A stretch of DNA of 64,000 bases from the NCBI GenBank assembly GCA_028583605.1, contig CM053337.1:20128929-20192928 (forward strand), written 5' to 3'. Both the position numbers and the translations under genes were made by a program. This DNA comes from Dastarcus helophoroides (taxonomy: Eukaryota > Arthropoda > Insecta > Coleoptera > Bothrideridae). The stretch's first letter is position 1; each line of letters begins with the position of its first letter. Shown here piece after piece: positions 49,373-61,473 of the stretch. The notes under the pieces were generated by a model that saw only the letters and a list, made by a program, of their open reading frames with translations, was not told the origin of the DNA and searched no databases.

Positions 49373-52280
49373 TTTTGAATAAAAATGACTTCAATATTTT
49401 TCAAACGTGGACCTGAGGCATATGCCTCCTATACCTACTCTCTCGGCGACCTCTGTTTCGACTTTGTCTAAATTTCGAAAAAGTTTATAGAACAATAATA
49501 ATTTTTGCTGAAAATTATTAAATAAATTGTTGTTAGCGGTAATAAAAGGTCGACTTTAAAAAAATCATGTTTAGAAAAAGAACGAAATTTCTAGTAGATA
49601 TAATTTACAATAAAAATGTCAAAATTAAAAAATTTAGTTTGAATAAGTCAAAAGTTATCCAAAAATTCAAAACTTCGAGGTAAGGTAAAAAATAAAAAAC
49701 TGAAATTTTGAAATAGAGAAACACAAATTTTCAAAAAAATAAAATTAAAAAAAATTTAAAATATGTACATTGCAAGCAAACATTTTTTTTGAAAAACGGG
49801 AAGTTTCAAGAGTCAAAATTTAGAAAAAAAGACGAAAATTTCAAAATAGAGCCAAAAATTTCGAGAAAAAGTAAAAAATTTTGGCAGTTGATTTTGCAGA
49901 GGTGAAAATTTCTGGAAAAATTGGAAATTTGCTAAAAAAGTGGACCAAATGTCAAAATTTCCAAAATAAGTCAAAATTTCCAAAATAAGTCAAAATTTCC
50001 AAAATAAGTCAAAATTTTCAAATTAAGTCAAAATTCTTTAAAAAGTCTTAAATTTTCAATGAAAATGAATCCTCAACTGAAATTTTCATCAAGTCAATAT
50101 TCGGAAATGAATGATATTTTCAACAGCAGCCAGTATTTTCAGAGAAAGTTAAAATTATCAAGAAAACTTAAAATATTCAAGAGAGATCGATATTTAAAAA
50201 AATGGTCGAAATATTCAAAGGAAGTCGAAATTTTCAATATAAATTTCGAGAAAAGTAAACATTTTGAAAAAAAAATTTCAAGAAAAGTAGAAATTTTGAA
50301 AAAAAGTTTCGAGAAAAGTAGAAATTTAAAAAAAAAAGGTAAAAATTCTCAAAAATGTGGAAATTTTAAATATAATAAATTTCGAGAAAAGTAAAAATTT
50401 TGAAAAAAAAATTGCTACAAAAGTAGAAATTTAAAAAAAAATTTCGAGAAAAGTAAAAATTTAAAAAATATTTTCAGAAACATTTAAAATTTCCAATGAC
50501 AGCAACATTTAAAAAACTAGCTTTTTCCAGAAAAGTACAAATTAACAGTCTCCAGAAAAAGTAGAAATTTAAGCACAATTCGAAATTTTGATTTTAAAGT
50601 CAAAATTTTCAAAAAAAAATTTTCTTAAATAGCTCATTTACATAAATCGAGACCTCGAGAAAAGTCAAAATTTTTGAAAAAAAAATTCAAAACTTTCAAA
50701 AAAAATTTAAACCTTGGGAAGTAGCTTTATTTTCGAAGAAAGGTCGAAATTTAAAAAAAAGAAGTGAAAATTTTGTAAAGGTCAATGTTTCAAGAAGAAA
50801 ATATTTCAAAATAGCTAATCGAGTCTACAAAAAAAAACACAAAATATTAAAAAAGAGTTGAAATTTTGAGAAAAGGTTGAAATTTTGAGAAACATTCAAA
50901 ATTTCCAATGATAGCAATGTTTAAAAAACCAGCATTTTCCAAAAAAGTACAAATTAACAAAGTCTCCAGAAAAGGTCAAAATTTTGAAAAAAAAGTCGAC
51001 ATTTTGAATAATGTTTAAATTTTGAAAAAAAGGTCGGAATTTGGCGAATAACTCAAAATTTTGGAAGAAAGGCAAAGTTGCGAAGGAGTGAAAAATGTTT
51101 AAAAGGAGTCAAATTTTGAAAAATGTAGAATTAAAAAAAAATGGAAAATTTAAAATTCGAAATATTCGAAAAGTAGAAATTTTCAATGGAAATCAAAGTT
51201 TGATTTTTCAAAAAAGTCATTTTTCAGAAATTCAAAAAGTCAAAACTCTAAAAAATGTAAAAAAGAATAAAAAAGGTTTAGAGTCAATTTTCAAAGGTGG
51301 AATTTAAAAAAAATCATATTTAGAAAAAGAACGAAATTTCTAGTCCAAATTTTAAAAAACATATAAATTTACAATAAAAAGGTCAAAATTAAAAAATTTA
51401 GTTTAAAAAAGTCAAAAGTTATCCAAAAATTCAAAACTTCAAGGTAAAGTAAAAAATAAAAAAAACTGAAATTTTAAAATAGAGAAACACAAATTTTCAA
51501 AAAAATAAAATTAAAAAAAAATTAAAATATGTACATTGCAAGCAAACTTTTTTTTGAAAAACGGGAAGTGTTAAGAGTCAAAATTTAGAAAAAAAGTCGA
51601 AAATTTCAAAATAGAGCCAACAATTTCGAGAAAAAGTCGAAGTTTTGGAAGTCGAATTTTCACACAGATGTGAAAATTTCGAGAAAATTTCGAAATTTGC
51701 TAAAGAAGTGGACAAAATGCCAAAAATTCCAAAATAAGTCAAAATTTCCAAAATAAGTCAAAATTTTTTAAAAAGTCTAAATTTTCAATGAAAATAAACT
51801 CTCAGCTAAAATTTTCATAAAGTCAATATTCGAAAATAAATCGAAATTTTCAACAGAAGCCGGTATTTTCAGAGAAAGTAGAAATTATCAAAAAAACTCG
51901 AAATATTCAAATGAGGTCGATATTTTCCAAAGAAGGTCGAAATATTTAAAGGAAGTCGAAATATTTAAAGGAAGTCGAAACTTTTAATATAAATTTCGAG
52001 AAAAGTAAACATTTAAAAAAAAAAAATTCTAGAAAAGTAGAGATTTTGAGAAAAAAATGTTGAGAAAAGTAGAAATTTTGAAAAAAAAGTAAAAATTCTC
52101 AAAAATGTGGACATTTTAAATATAATAAATTTCGAGAAAAGTAAAAATTTTAAATAAAAATTTCGAGCAAAGTAGAAATTTTGAACAAAATTTTCGAGAA
52201 ATGTACAAATTTTGAAAAAAAAAGTAAAAATTCTCGAAAATGTGGAAATTTTAAACAGTCGGAATTTTCAAAGTTCAAAA
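49373..52280. repeat. AT-rich repeat array with about 1.75 kb higher-order period
   Basis: A block starting AAATCATGTTTAGAAAAAGA at about 49563 is repeated at about 51308 with matching order: ATGTACATTGCAAGCAAAC, AAAACGGGAAGT, CAAAATAAGTCAAAATTTCC. The spacing is about 1.75 kb. Between them is a unit related to the 480 bp array at 41616-44579 (GACCTCGAGAAAAG at 50651). There is no gene; lysine/asparagine-rich open frames are repeat by-products. Confidence 0.75.
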
Positions 52281-55200
52281 TTAAAAAATTTCAATTTTGT
52301 ACTACAAATTTTCAAAATAAATCGATTTTTCCTTACTTCTTATTCTTTTCTTTTCATTTTTTTGTAATTTTGCTGGCGCCCAATATATGGGAACGTGAGG
52401 GGACTTCATAACTGCCCTCGAACCCGGTGAGTCATGCTTGCAATTGTCGCTTTTAAAGTCATAATATAGAGATTTTTTTAGTGGACGGAGCGGTCCTTGG
52501 TTATTTTCAAAAATTGAAATACAAATCTGGTCCTCTGAAACCAAGAAAGATTAAAAGACACAACAAAATGCTAACGCGTTTCGAATGCCGAAGCTATCAT
52601 CTTCAGAGAGATACTTAGAGTTTTTAAAAAACTTGAATTTTCTACTTTAATCTTAAAAATTCCAAAAAAAATCCCGAATTTGGGGTTTGTTACTTTTTTC
52701 TTTTTCGTATTTTAATCAATTTCAAAAAACGGGACTCTTTCAAACGGAACGTTGGTCACCTTATAACATTAATTAAAAAGCGGATTTCAAAAATTATTAA
52801 ATTTAGACAAAATGCTCCCAAAAATGACGCCATCTCCTTCCACTAGGTACATCACTAGCCAAAATTCTCTGATGCAAGCCTAGTTATAAGGTAAATCAAT
52901 CAAAAGTTTTACTAGCAAAAGATTTATTATAAAGAATTTACACTAAACATATTTAAAACAATAAAAATTTAAGTAACATTTTTTTTTTCATTTTTTTTTC
53001 TTTTATTTTAATTTGTTGACAAATCCAATCATCTTCCCATTCTTCCCGAAATAATTAAAATGGCAAAACTTGCAATTTTGTTACGCGAGTCTTATCTTTA
53101 TCCTCATCTGTTGGCTTTGTAACGTCAAGCAATTGTATTTCAGATTCAGCTGCCCATCTGCCAGGCGGTCCCTGGTTAGGTCCCTGGTTTGCTACAACTG
53201 CGAGTTGGTTTTCAGCACTGTTAACAGCGACGTCGTACACGTCTCTCCATACATTAATCGCAGCTAAAAAACAAATGGGTCACCAGGGAGCTTCTCAAAT
53301 TTGATACAAACCTACCTATGATGGAATAATCCGTGATATTTGCAGCTGTAAAGCATGACTGAAAAATAATACCAGTTTCTGAAATATGTACCAATGGTTT
53401 CGTGTAAATAACGTCTGAGCAAAAAATAACACCACAGTGATCTAGGATAGGGACCGTTTCAAGCAAGTTATACGTTCTTATATCATAGATACGTGAATTG
53501 GATATAATCTGGAAAAGAAACAGTAAATGATGAGTTCAAATGAAATTAAGTGCGATGTGGACCTTTGAAAAACAATAATAGTCACTAGCAACTTAAGAAA
53601 AAATGCGTTATATAATTTCTATATTTTTTGCATCTTCTTAGCCAAGTCGTCCAAATTTCATTATTTTTTACTGGCTTTTCCTTCGCCAACAGCTTCGTTC
53701 ACAAATCCAGATTTTAGTTACTTTTTGTTAAGGATGTAATTTAGGATTTTAGGTTTAGGGATTTAACTTGGACTAGTCGATACCCGCGCCTAAACTATTT
53801 AATATATGGGGCCAAGTAAATATTAAATTTTTTACTTTGTTGAAGATTTTTCAGCGAGCAACAAAAAGGTCACCACACTGCCCCGAGTATTTCTGGTTTC
53901 GACGAGGCTCAAGAATTTTGGTGACCAAAAAAAAACTTCTCAACGCAAGGCCTTCCTTATACCAATGATTTTATTGGAAGGCCCCTAAGATGGTGTGGGC
54001 CCTAAACTCTAGCTTGTGTACCTTAACGTAACTCCAGCACTGGCACCCATTTACGAGAAGGACTCTTGGGTCACCTTGAAAATTCTGACTTTATTTGAAG
54101 TATTCGATTTTTATTAAACAGTTTGATTTACATATTTCGAAAATTTCGATATTTTAAAATATCACACATCATACTTAAAAGTTTCAAGTTAAATGAGGTA
54201 AAAAAAAACCATAAAATATCATGTCACCAATTTCGATATTTTAAAATATCACACATCACACTTAAAAGTTTCAAGTTAAATGAGGTAAAAAAAACATAAA
54301 ATATCATGTTTAACTAAAACTGTGTAGTTATTGGCCACTTTTTATAGTAATTGGACAAATATTGATATTAATTGGGAATAAGTATTTTTGAAGTATTTAC
54401 GGGTTTACTTGATAGTACACATATTGTGGTGCAGGGTTGGCCCAAAAATCTAATGACCAATAACTACCCTTTGTGCGTTTTGCTTACTTTGGATCCATCT
54501 GGATGAAAAACTTCGCTCTGCGTGTCATTTGATTTTTCAAATCGGTGGATCTGCTCTTTAGAATTGGCATTAAATAAAACGCCATCTGTTAATATTAATT
54601 GATCATCCATGCTAAATGTCGCCTTATTTATCGTGTACCCATTACTTTCTGTTGGAGTATAACTGGCTTTTTCGTTCCCAGTAGCGACATCATACACCTA
54701 AAGTAACTAGAGTATTAGTAGGATGTATTTGATACAGAATAAGACTCTTACCTTAGCTACATTTCCCTCTGTGCCTATTACTATATTTTGTGACTTTTTG
54801 CCAAATTCTACGTGTTGGTGGCCATCCAATGTGAATCTAAAATAGTGGGGTATTAATCGAATAAAATTAATACGAAAGTAACTTACGCTGGTGCGTGCTG
54901 TCCTATATGCCACAAATGTGAAACGTAACTTTCTTCATTTCCGGCGCTACTCAGGATAAATTTACCCGTTTTATTGGGTTCTATGTGAAGAATTTCACCA
55001 CACCCGACGTCAAAAAGTTCACTTCTCGTGTTAGCGTTAGAGTCAGAAACTACATCGAACTGAAGAATTTTACCCTTGTAAGTTCCAACGATGATATTTT
55101 TATCTTTAGGCTTAAATTAATAGAAAAAAAAGTCACGTCATGTTTTAAAGTCGTCGGTAATGATACTCACCATGTATCTCACACAAGTGAAGCATCCATC

Positions 55201-55560
55201 ACTACCGTGTAAATGGACACCTGGGATAGTTTTTATAGGACAATACCTTGAGTAAAGCACATTAGAACTGGTGCCATTTGCGTCGCTTGGTCTAAAATTA
55301 ATTACTGCATTATTAAAACTTATAATTAATCAGACAATTAACCAAAATGTACAGGAAATGACCTAAATAATATTTATGTACCTTTTTGGAAGAACTGTCC
55401 AAGACTGCCCAAACTTTTTTTTGTCATGGCTTGGTTATTTTTATGCTCCACTTTGGTGACCCACTATTTTTTTAACTACCTTAAAACTTCATTTTTCTTA
55501 TCAAAATCTCGACCACATTTTATATTGTAAAGTCAAAATTTCATGTTTTCTTTTTGGAAT
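52260..55560. repeat. left copy of a segmental duplication
   Basis: Sequence from about 52300 (AAATAAATCGATTTTTCC) through the foldback, the DCAF1-like exons and beyond 55500 matches 60650 to the right end of the window in the same order and orientation. The spacing is 8.36-8.45 kb. Differences are small indels and substitutions, plus a 196 bp insertion in the right copy. Confidence 0.9.
52482..52620. repeat. one-armed copy of the ACGCGTTTCG foldback family
   Basis: GGAGCGGTCCTTGGTTATTT, CCAAGAAAGATTAAAAGACA, CTAACGCGTTTCGAATGCC and CATCTTCAGAGAGATAC. It matches the left arm and loop of 20197-20546, with no right arm. The same truncated form lies at 60842-60985, as part of the segmental duplication. 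Confidence 0.8.
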
Positions 55561-58500
55561 TAATTAAAAATTCTATTGTCAAAGTCAAAGAAAATCAAAT
55601 TCTCTTCTCAAAATTTTTTAATCTCAAATTTTTTTATCTCAAAATTTAGACCTTTGATCCCGAAATTTTGCCTCGAAATCCCGAACTGAAGTTTCAAGCG
55701 AACTATTTCGCTTTAATCTTAAAACTAAATTTTTTCACCATGCTGAGTTTCTTTTGAAATTTCGGTATTTTCTGGAACTTTTTCGGGTAGATTTAATTCT
55801 TGATATATGTATGTCTAAAAATTCGACGTAAAATACAGACTTTACTTTTTCAAATTATCGGTTTTAATCTTGTTATTTTGAATTTGAAAGTAAAAATTGA
55901 AAGAAAAATGTAGACATGAATTTTGAAATTATTTGAAAATAAAGTCAAAGTTTTGAGAGCAAACGTGAAATGGGAAAACTTTTCCAGAAAATTCAAATTG
56001 AAACTTCCAATTGTTGATGTTTAATCTAAAACTTTGTTTTTTTTTAAAATCGACTTTATTATTAATGATTTTGACTTAGGAAATCGTAAGTTTTTTTTCA
56101 GATTTTTTATTTAGAGTTAAAATGTAATCTTCCTTTTTAGTATTTTCAATACAAACGTTTAACTTTTTTTTGGAAGTTTCTGGTCTAAACTCAAACTCAG
56201 TCCTTGTCCTAAAGCCAATTTTAGCTAGAATTTTTCTCAACACTGAAGTTCACATTTATTTTTTACAACTTTTAGCTAAACATTGAAATGTTTTTAACCC
56301 GCAATATCGACTTTAAATAGAAATTGTGACTTAATTTTAAATTTAGATATTAGAAGTTAAAATTGGGTTTTTTGCTACAATTTTTCACTATTTTCCTCCA
56401 AATTTACATTTTAATTAAAAAAGTCGATCTCTAGTTAAAAATGAAAATTTCAGAATACGAGCTTAAACATGGACTCTTAGCTCTTTTACTGCGAATCCAT
56501 AATCCAATATTTCAATTTTTTTCAGTGGTCCAAATTTAAATCATCAATTTCTGTGAGTTTAAACCAGCAATTTTGAGAAAAATATCAACATTTGAAATTT
56601 TCGAAAAATTCATATTTACTTTTTAAAGGAACTTTGGTGGAACGGACTGGTCCTTGGTTATCTTCAAAAATTGATACTCAAATCTTGTCCCCTGAAACCA
56701 AGAAAGATTAAAAAACACAACAAAAGTTGCTCTAACGCATTTCGACAGCCAAGCTATCACTATCTCTCTGAAGATATAGCTTGGCTGTCGAAACGCGTTA
56801 GAGCAACCTTTTTTGGGTTTTTTAATCTTTCTTGGTTCCAGGGGACAAGATTTGTACTTGAATTTTTAAAAGGAAGTCAAAGTTTTGAAAAAAGGCGAAA
56901 TACTCTCTAAATCATACTTTTAAAAAAAGTTAGAATTCTGATAAAAAATCGAAATTTGTAAAATTAGTCAAAATTCTGAAGAGAAAAGTAGAAATGCCAA
57001 AATTATTAAAAATTCAAATTTTTTAGAAATAGTTAAATTCTAGAAACCTTCAAATTCTGAGTCAAACTTTTCAAAATTAGGCGAAATTTCCAACAAAAAA
57101 TAATATACAAAAAAATCAAAATTCAAAAAAGAAGATTTTTTAAATTAGCCAAAAATTCTAGAAAATGTAGAAAATTTGAAGTCAAAAAGTCGAAATGTTA
57201 ATAAAAATGGGAACTTGAAAAAATCGTGAATTTTTTAGAGAAGTTTAACTATTTTAAAATTGTTGGTTTTATTTTTGAAAATTTGGGTTTTTTTTCAAAA
57301 TTTTCATCTCATTATTGAGAATATATTTGTAGAATTTTGACCTGAAGTTCCAATTTCCTCGTAAGTTTGGCAATTTTTAAATTCGATTTTTCTTAATATG
57401 TCAATTATTTTTTCAAAATTCAAATTTTCAAATTTGAATTTTTTAAAAGTTTTGCCGTTTGAAAACAATGACTCACTTGAAATGTTTGATTTTTAAAATC
57501 CGACTTTTTTTCAAAATTTCTGCTTTTTCAAAATTTTGGCTTTTTCAAAGTTTCAGCTTTTTTTAAATTTGTCTTTTTCTTAAATTTAAATTTTTCTTAA
57601 ATTTGGATTTCTGAAATGACAAATTTTTAAAAAAATCTTGTACTTTCCTAAACCTAATTTTAGCATTTCGATATATTATGAAAATTTCGAATTTCAAATT
57701 TTCAATTTTTTATTTTGCACTATTATTAAATTTCAACTTATTTTCTAAAATTCAATGATTTGACAATTTCGCTTTTCTTTAAGATTATGTAGGATTTATT
57801 TTCGAACTTTTTAAAAATTTTAACACAAAATTTTGATATATTCTCATTATTTCGATTTTTTTAAATATTAATTTTGTTTATAAATATGATTACGTGGAAA
57901 TTTTATTATTTTGAATATCTCTGCAAATTTCAAAATATCCTTCTTTATTTGAAAATTTCCAACTTGGAATTTTCTTTAATAAATCTCGATATTTTCTCGT
58001 AGTTTTAACTTTCGACGTTCGTTTTTTTAGCTTCTCAACTAAATTGAACTTTTATGTGATAAATCTATTTTTTTGAAAATGTTTACTTTTTTTAAAAATT
58101 GAATTTTTTTCAAGATTTCGAATTTTTGCAAATTTTGTTTATGTTTACAATGTCAACTTACAAATTGCGACTTTTTCTCGAAATCTGGACTTTGTCTAAA
58201 TTTGGAATTTCTCAATAAAAAAAGTACTCCCCTTTTTCGTTTTAGATTCAACCTTTTGGAAATATTGCCTTTTTTTTAAATTTCGCCTTTTTTTATATTT
58301 TGTTTCCTTCAAAATTCGATTTTTTTCACATTTTAACCTTTTCTGAAGATTTTGGCTTTTTTTTGTATAAGTTTAAAAATTTAAGATTTCTAGTTTTTCT
58401 CAAAATTTGACTTATTTTAAAAAATTTTGATTCTTCATCAAAATATCGACTTTTTCTAAAATTTCTGAAAATGTTGACTTTTTCTTGAGATTTCCCTTTC

Positions 58501-59595
58501 TTTGAAAATTTCACTTTTTTGTAAATTTTAACTCAAAAAAATACCAATTTTTTTTTTGGAGATTTTGGCTCTGGCGGTTTCAACTTTTTCAAAATATCGA
58601 GTTTTCAAAATTTTTCAATATTTCGAAATACTTTCCAAAATTTCTTGAAATTCTAAATTATTTAGTAAATCTTGACTTTTTTAGAGAGCAGGCTTAGGCC
58701 CCCCCCCCAAACCTCACCTCTAACTGAGTCCACGATTTGAAGAAGGTATAACAATTTTAATTTTAGGAAAGAAATAACAAACGTTTAAATTTGCAATTCT
58801 CAGAAAGAGCTACTAAACTTTGGAAATGAAACAAACCCGAAGCTCAAAACTAAATTTTTAGGCTCAAAATTCATATAGAAATTTTGGGATTACGCCCGAA
58901 TTAAAAAAAAACAATTTCTATTTAAAAAATCTACGAGCAATTAAAGTTTCATTTAAAATAAAACCTAACAAAGAAAACAAAAGTTTAGAATCAAATTTTC
59001 GATTTTAATATTTTGAAAAGTGATCTAAAATTAAGAATTTCTCAACATTTCGAGCTTGAACTTGGGTAAAATCGAAATATCGCAAAACAAAAAAAAATGA
59101 AATTTCCAAAAAATGTTGAAAATTCTAATTTTTGCACGATTGGCACAAATTAAAATGGCTGCAAGTTATAGTGATATTATGTACGATATTAGGATATTAC
59201 GTACGATAATTAGTAACTATATATAATGGGGATGGGGTGGTGTACGTAGAGCAGTATTAATGGGTCAAGGGATACGCGAGGAACGCGAGTAAAAGAAATT
59301 GGGAAACTTCGAACTAAATATAGAGTAATAACAGGATAATTTTTGTATTATCCGTCATTTTACTTCTGCAGTGAAAAAATTCATTGGGTAATACTTTAAC
59401 AAAATCTATCGGAATGATTTCACCCCTTTACCTCACTAAACAGTTTTAACCAGAAGATCACGTTTAATTTGCAACAACACATATTAATAAAATATAATTA
59501 TTTAACTATAATTTTGGACTGTTTAACTTTTTTTTTAGAATTGAGATCCAACAGAAGAAATATTAATTTATTTGAATCGCTTACCCTTCTGCCAT
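53055..59595 (-). CDS. DCAF1-like WD40-only protein, copy A (7 exons)
   Basis: DCAF1 (VprBP/Mahjong) is the substrate receptor of the CRL4 ubiquitin ligase. Exons on the minus strand: 59595-59585 (ATG GCA GAA GG/GTAAGC), 55291-55171, 55110-54887, 54836-54752, 54697-54488, 53508-53316, 53263-53055. All are GT/AG, phases agree, total 1053 nt (350 residues), no internal stop. Only the WD40 half of DCAF1 is present: VLYSRYCPIKT, FTLDGHQHVEFGKKSQNIVI, VYDVATGNEKASY, MDDQLILTDGVLFNANS, VFHPDGSKV, IYDIRTYNLLETVPILDHC. The LisH and armadillo parts are absent. Of the two WDxR boxes used to bind DDB1, one is lost (LWDVRS is LFNANS) and one is YDIR. The 11 nt first exon, 4.3 kb upstream, is inferred from phase. 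The function as a CRL4 receptor is therefore doubtful. Confidence 0.78.
55292..59584 (-). other. first intron of DCAF1-like copy A; mostly AT-rich, one foldback
   Basis: The only clear structure is the foldback at 56641-56860. From about 55400 to 59130 the text is A/T runs with satellite-like words, but no regular period that I can measure. From 59145 to 59600 the composition is more mixed and includes the proposed 11 nt first exon. No other DCAF1 exon is visible. Confidence 0.55.
56641..56860. repeat. single-hairpin copy of the ACGCGTTTCG foldback family
   Basis: ACGGACTGGTCCTTGGTTAT, CCTGAAACCAAGAAAGATTA, GCTCTAACGCATTTCGACA and GCCAAGCTATC, loop TCTCTCTGAAGA, then the complement ending TAATCTTTCTTGG and GGGGACAAGATTTGTA. 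One near-perfect hairpin with arms of more than 60 bp, the simplest complete form of the family. Confidence 0.88.
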
Positions 59596-61473
59596 CTTTT
59601 CAGTGTTTGATGATGCAAAACTGCTAAAAAATAGTTATTTAACAGTTAGGGGTTAATTGCCCAATTTATTAACACTACTGAATGCACGAACTTGAATTTA
59701 ATGATTTGAATCGCCTTCTCCAACACAGCACACACCATCTGTTAAAGCAGAGATATGTACAAGCAGCTGAAGAAATACAAAACTTTAGGCAAAAAATTAT
59801 CGATAGCGCAAAAAATGAAAACCAATAACAACAGCACACTTTTCGCAAATGCTATCTCGCCTTGCCCGAAAATGTTGATTGAGATGTTATTCGATTCAGA
59901 ATCGCATTTAGAAACTTTTTAAAAAAATACAAGCAGCGCTCGAAAAATTGCAAATGATACGAACAATTTAGTAAAACAAAACAGATTTCGTTTTTGTAAA
60001 TATCTCAAAACATACCGCAAATGTAGCAAATTTAAAACAGATCCTTAAAAAACACGAAATCGCTAAAAAAAAACTCAGAACTACGTTACCACCAACATTT
60101 ATAATTTTAATTCAGAGATGAAAATAGTGCTCGAAATGGCTGATGTGGCGAAAATTTTAAGAAAAATTAAAATTTTGAGAAAAATTAAAATTTTGAGAAA
60201 AATTAAAATTTTGAGAAAATTTGAAATTTTGAAAAAGTTGAAATTTTGAGCACAATTGAAATTTTGAAGAAAACTGATTCGAAAAAAAAACAACGTAATT
60301 TTAACTTCCAAACCCAACATTTCTAGAACATTTTAAATTTTCTAATTATGGTTGGAGTACTTTAAAAAGTTTAGATTCTAGGTAAGTAAAAATTTCAAAA
60401 AAAAAGCTCCAATTTTATATAAAAAACTCGAGTTTTATAAAAATCGAATGAGTTTTGACAATAAATATTAGGAAAATGGACGAATTTTTTAAAGAAGGAA
60501 GTAAATAATGCTAAAATGCCTACAACGACGTTTCATTCATTCGATTCCGCAATGGACGTTTTAAACAATATTTATATCTTCAACGTATAAATAATTCAAG
60601 TGAGAAATCCGAATTTTCAAAGGTCGAAATTAAAAAAAAATAAATTTTGAACTAAAAATGTTCAAAATAAATCCATTTTTCCTTACTTCCGATTCTTGTC
60701 TTTTCATTTTTTTCTGTAATTTTGCTGGGCGCCCAATATGTGGGACGTGAGGGGTCGCCGGGCTTCATAACTACCCCCGAACCCGGTGAGTCTGCTTGCA
60801 ATTGTCGATTTTAAAGTCATAATATAGATGTTCTTTTTTTTTGGTAGAACGAACTGGTCCTTGGTTATCTTCACAAATTGAAATACAAATCCTGTCCTTT
60901 GAAACCAAGAAAGATTAAAAAACTCAACAAAGTCTAACGCGTTTCGATGCCGAAGCTATTATCTTCAGAGGGATACTAGACCTTTGAAAAAACTCGAATT
61001 TTCTACTTTTAATCTTAAAAATTAAAAAAAAACCCTAATTTGGGATTTGTCACTTTTGTCCCTTTTCGTATTTCAATTAATTTTCTATTTCTATTTCTAA
61101 AAACAGGTCTCTTTCAAATAGAACATTGGTCACCTGATGACATTAATTAAAAGGTGGATTTCAAAAGTTATTGAATTTAGACAAATAGCTTCCCAAAACA
61201 ACGCCACCTCTTTCCACTAGGTACATCACTAGCCAAAATCCTCTGATGCAAGCCTAATTATAAGGTAAATCAATCAAAAGTTTCACGAGCAAAAATTTTA
61301 TTATAAAAAATTTACACTAAACATTCATTATATATAAAACAATAAAAATTTAACTAACACTCTTTTCGTTGATTTTTTTCATTTTATATTTTTTTTTATT
61401 TTAATTTCTTGACAAATACAATCATCTTCCCATTCATTCCGGAATAATTAATATTGCATAACTTGAAATGCTG
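59596..61473. other. intergenic spacer between DCAF1-like copies
   Basis: A short triplicated phrase (AAATTAAAATTTTGAGAA) lies at 60168-60215, and the right-hand segmental duplication begins near 60650. Text at 59690-60060 is less AT-biased and has stretches such as GCAGCTGAAGAAATACAAAA, but I cannot assemble an open frame. Confidence 0.5.
60842..60985. repeat. one-armed copy of the ACGCGTTTCG foldback family
   Basis: GAACTGGTCCTTGGTTATCT, CCAAGAAAGATTAAAAAACT, CTAACGCGTTTCGATGCCG, ATCTTCAGAGGGATAC. Duplicate of the 52482-52620 copy. Confidence 0.8.
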
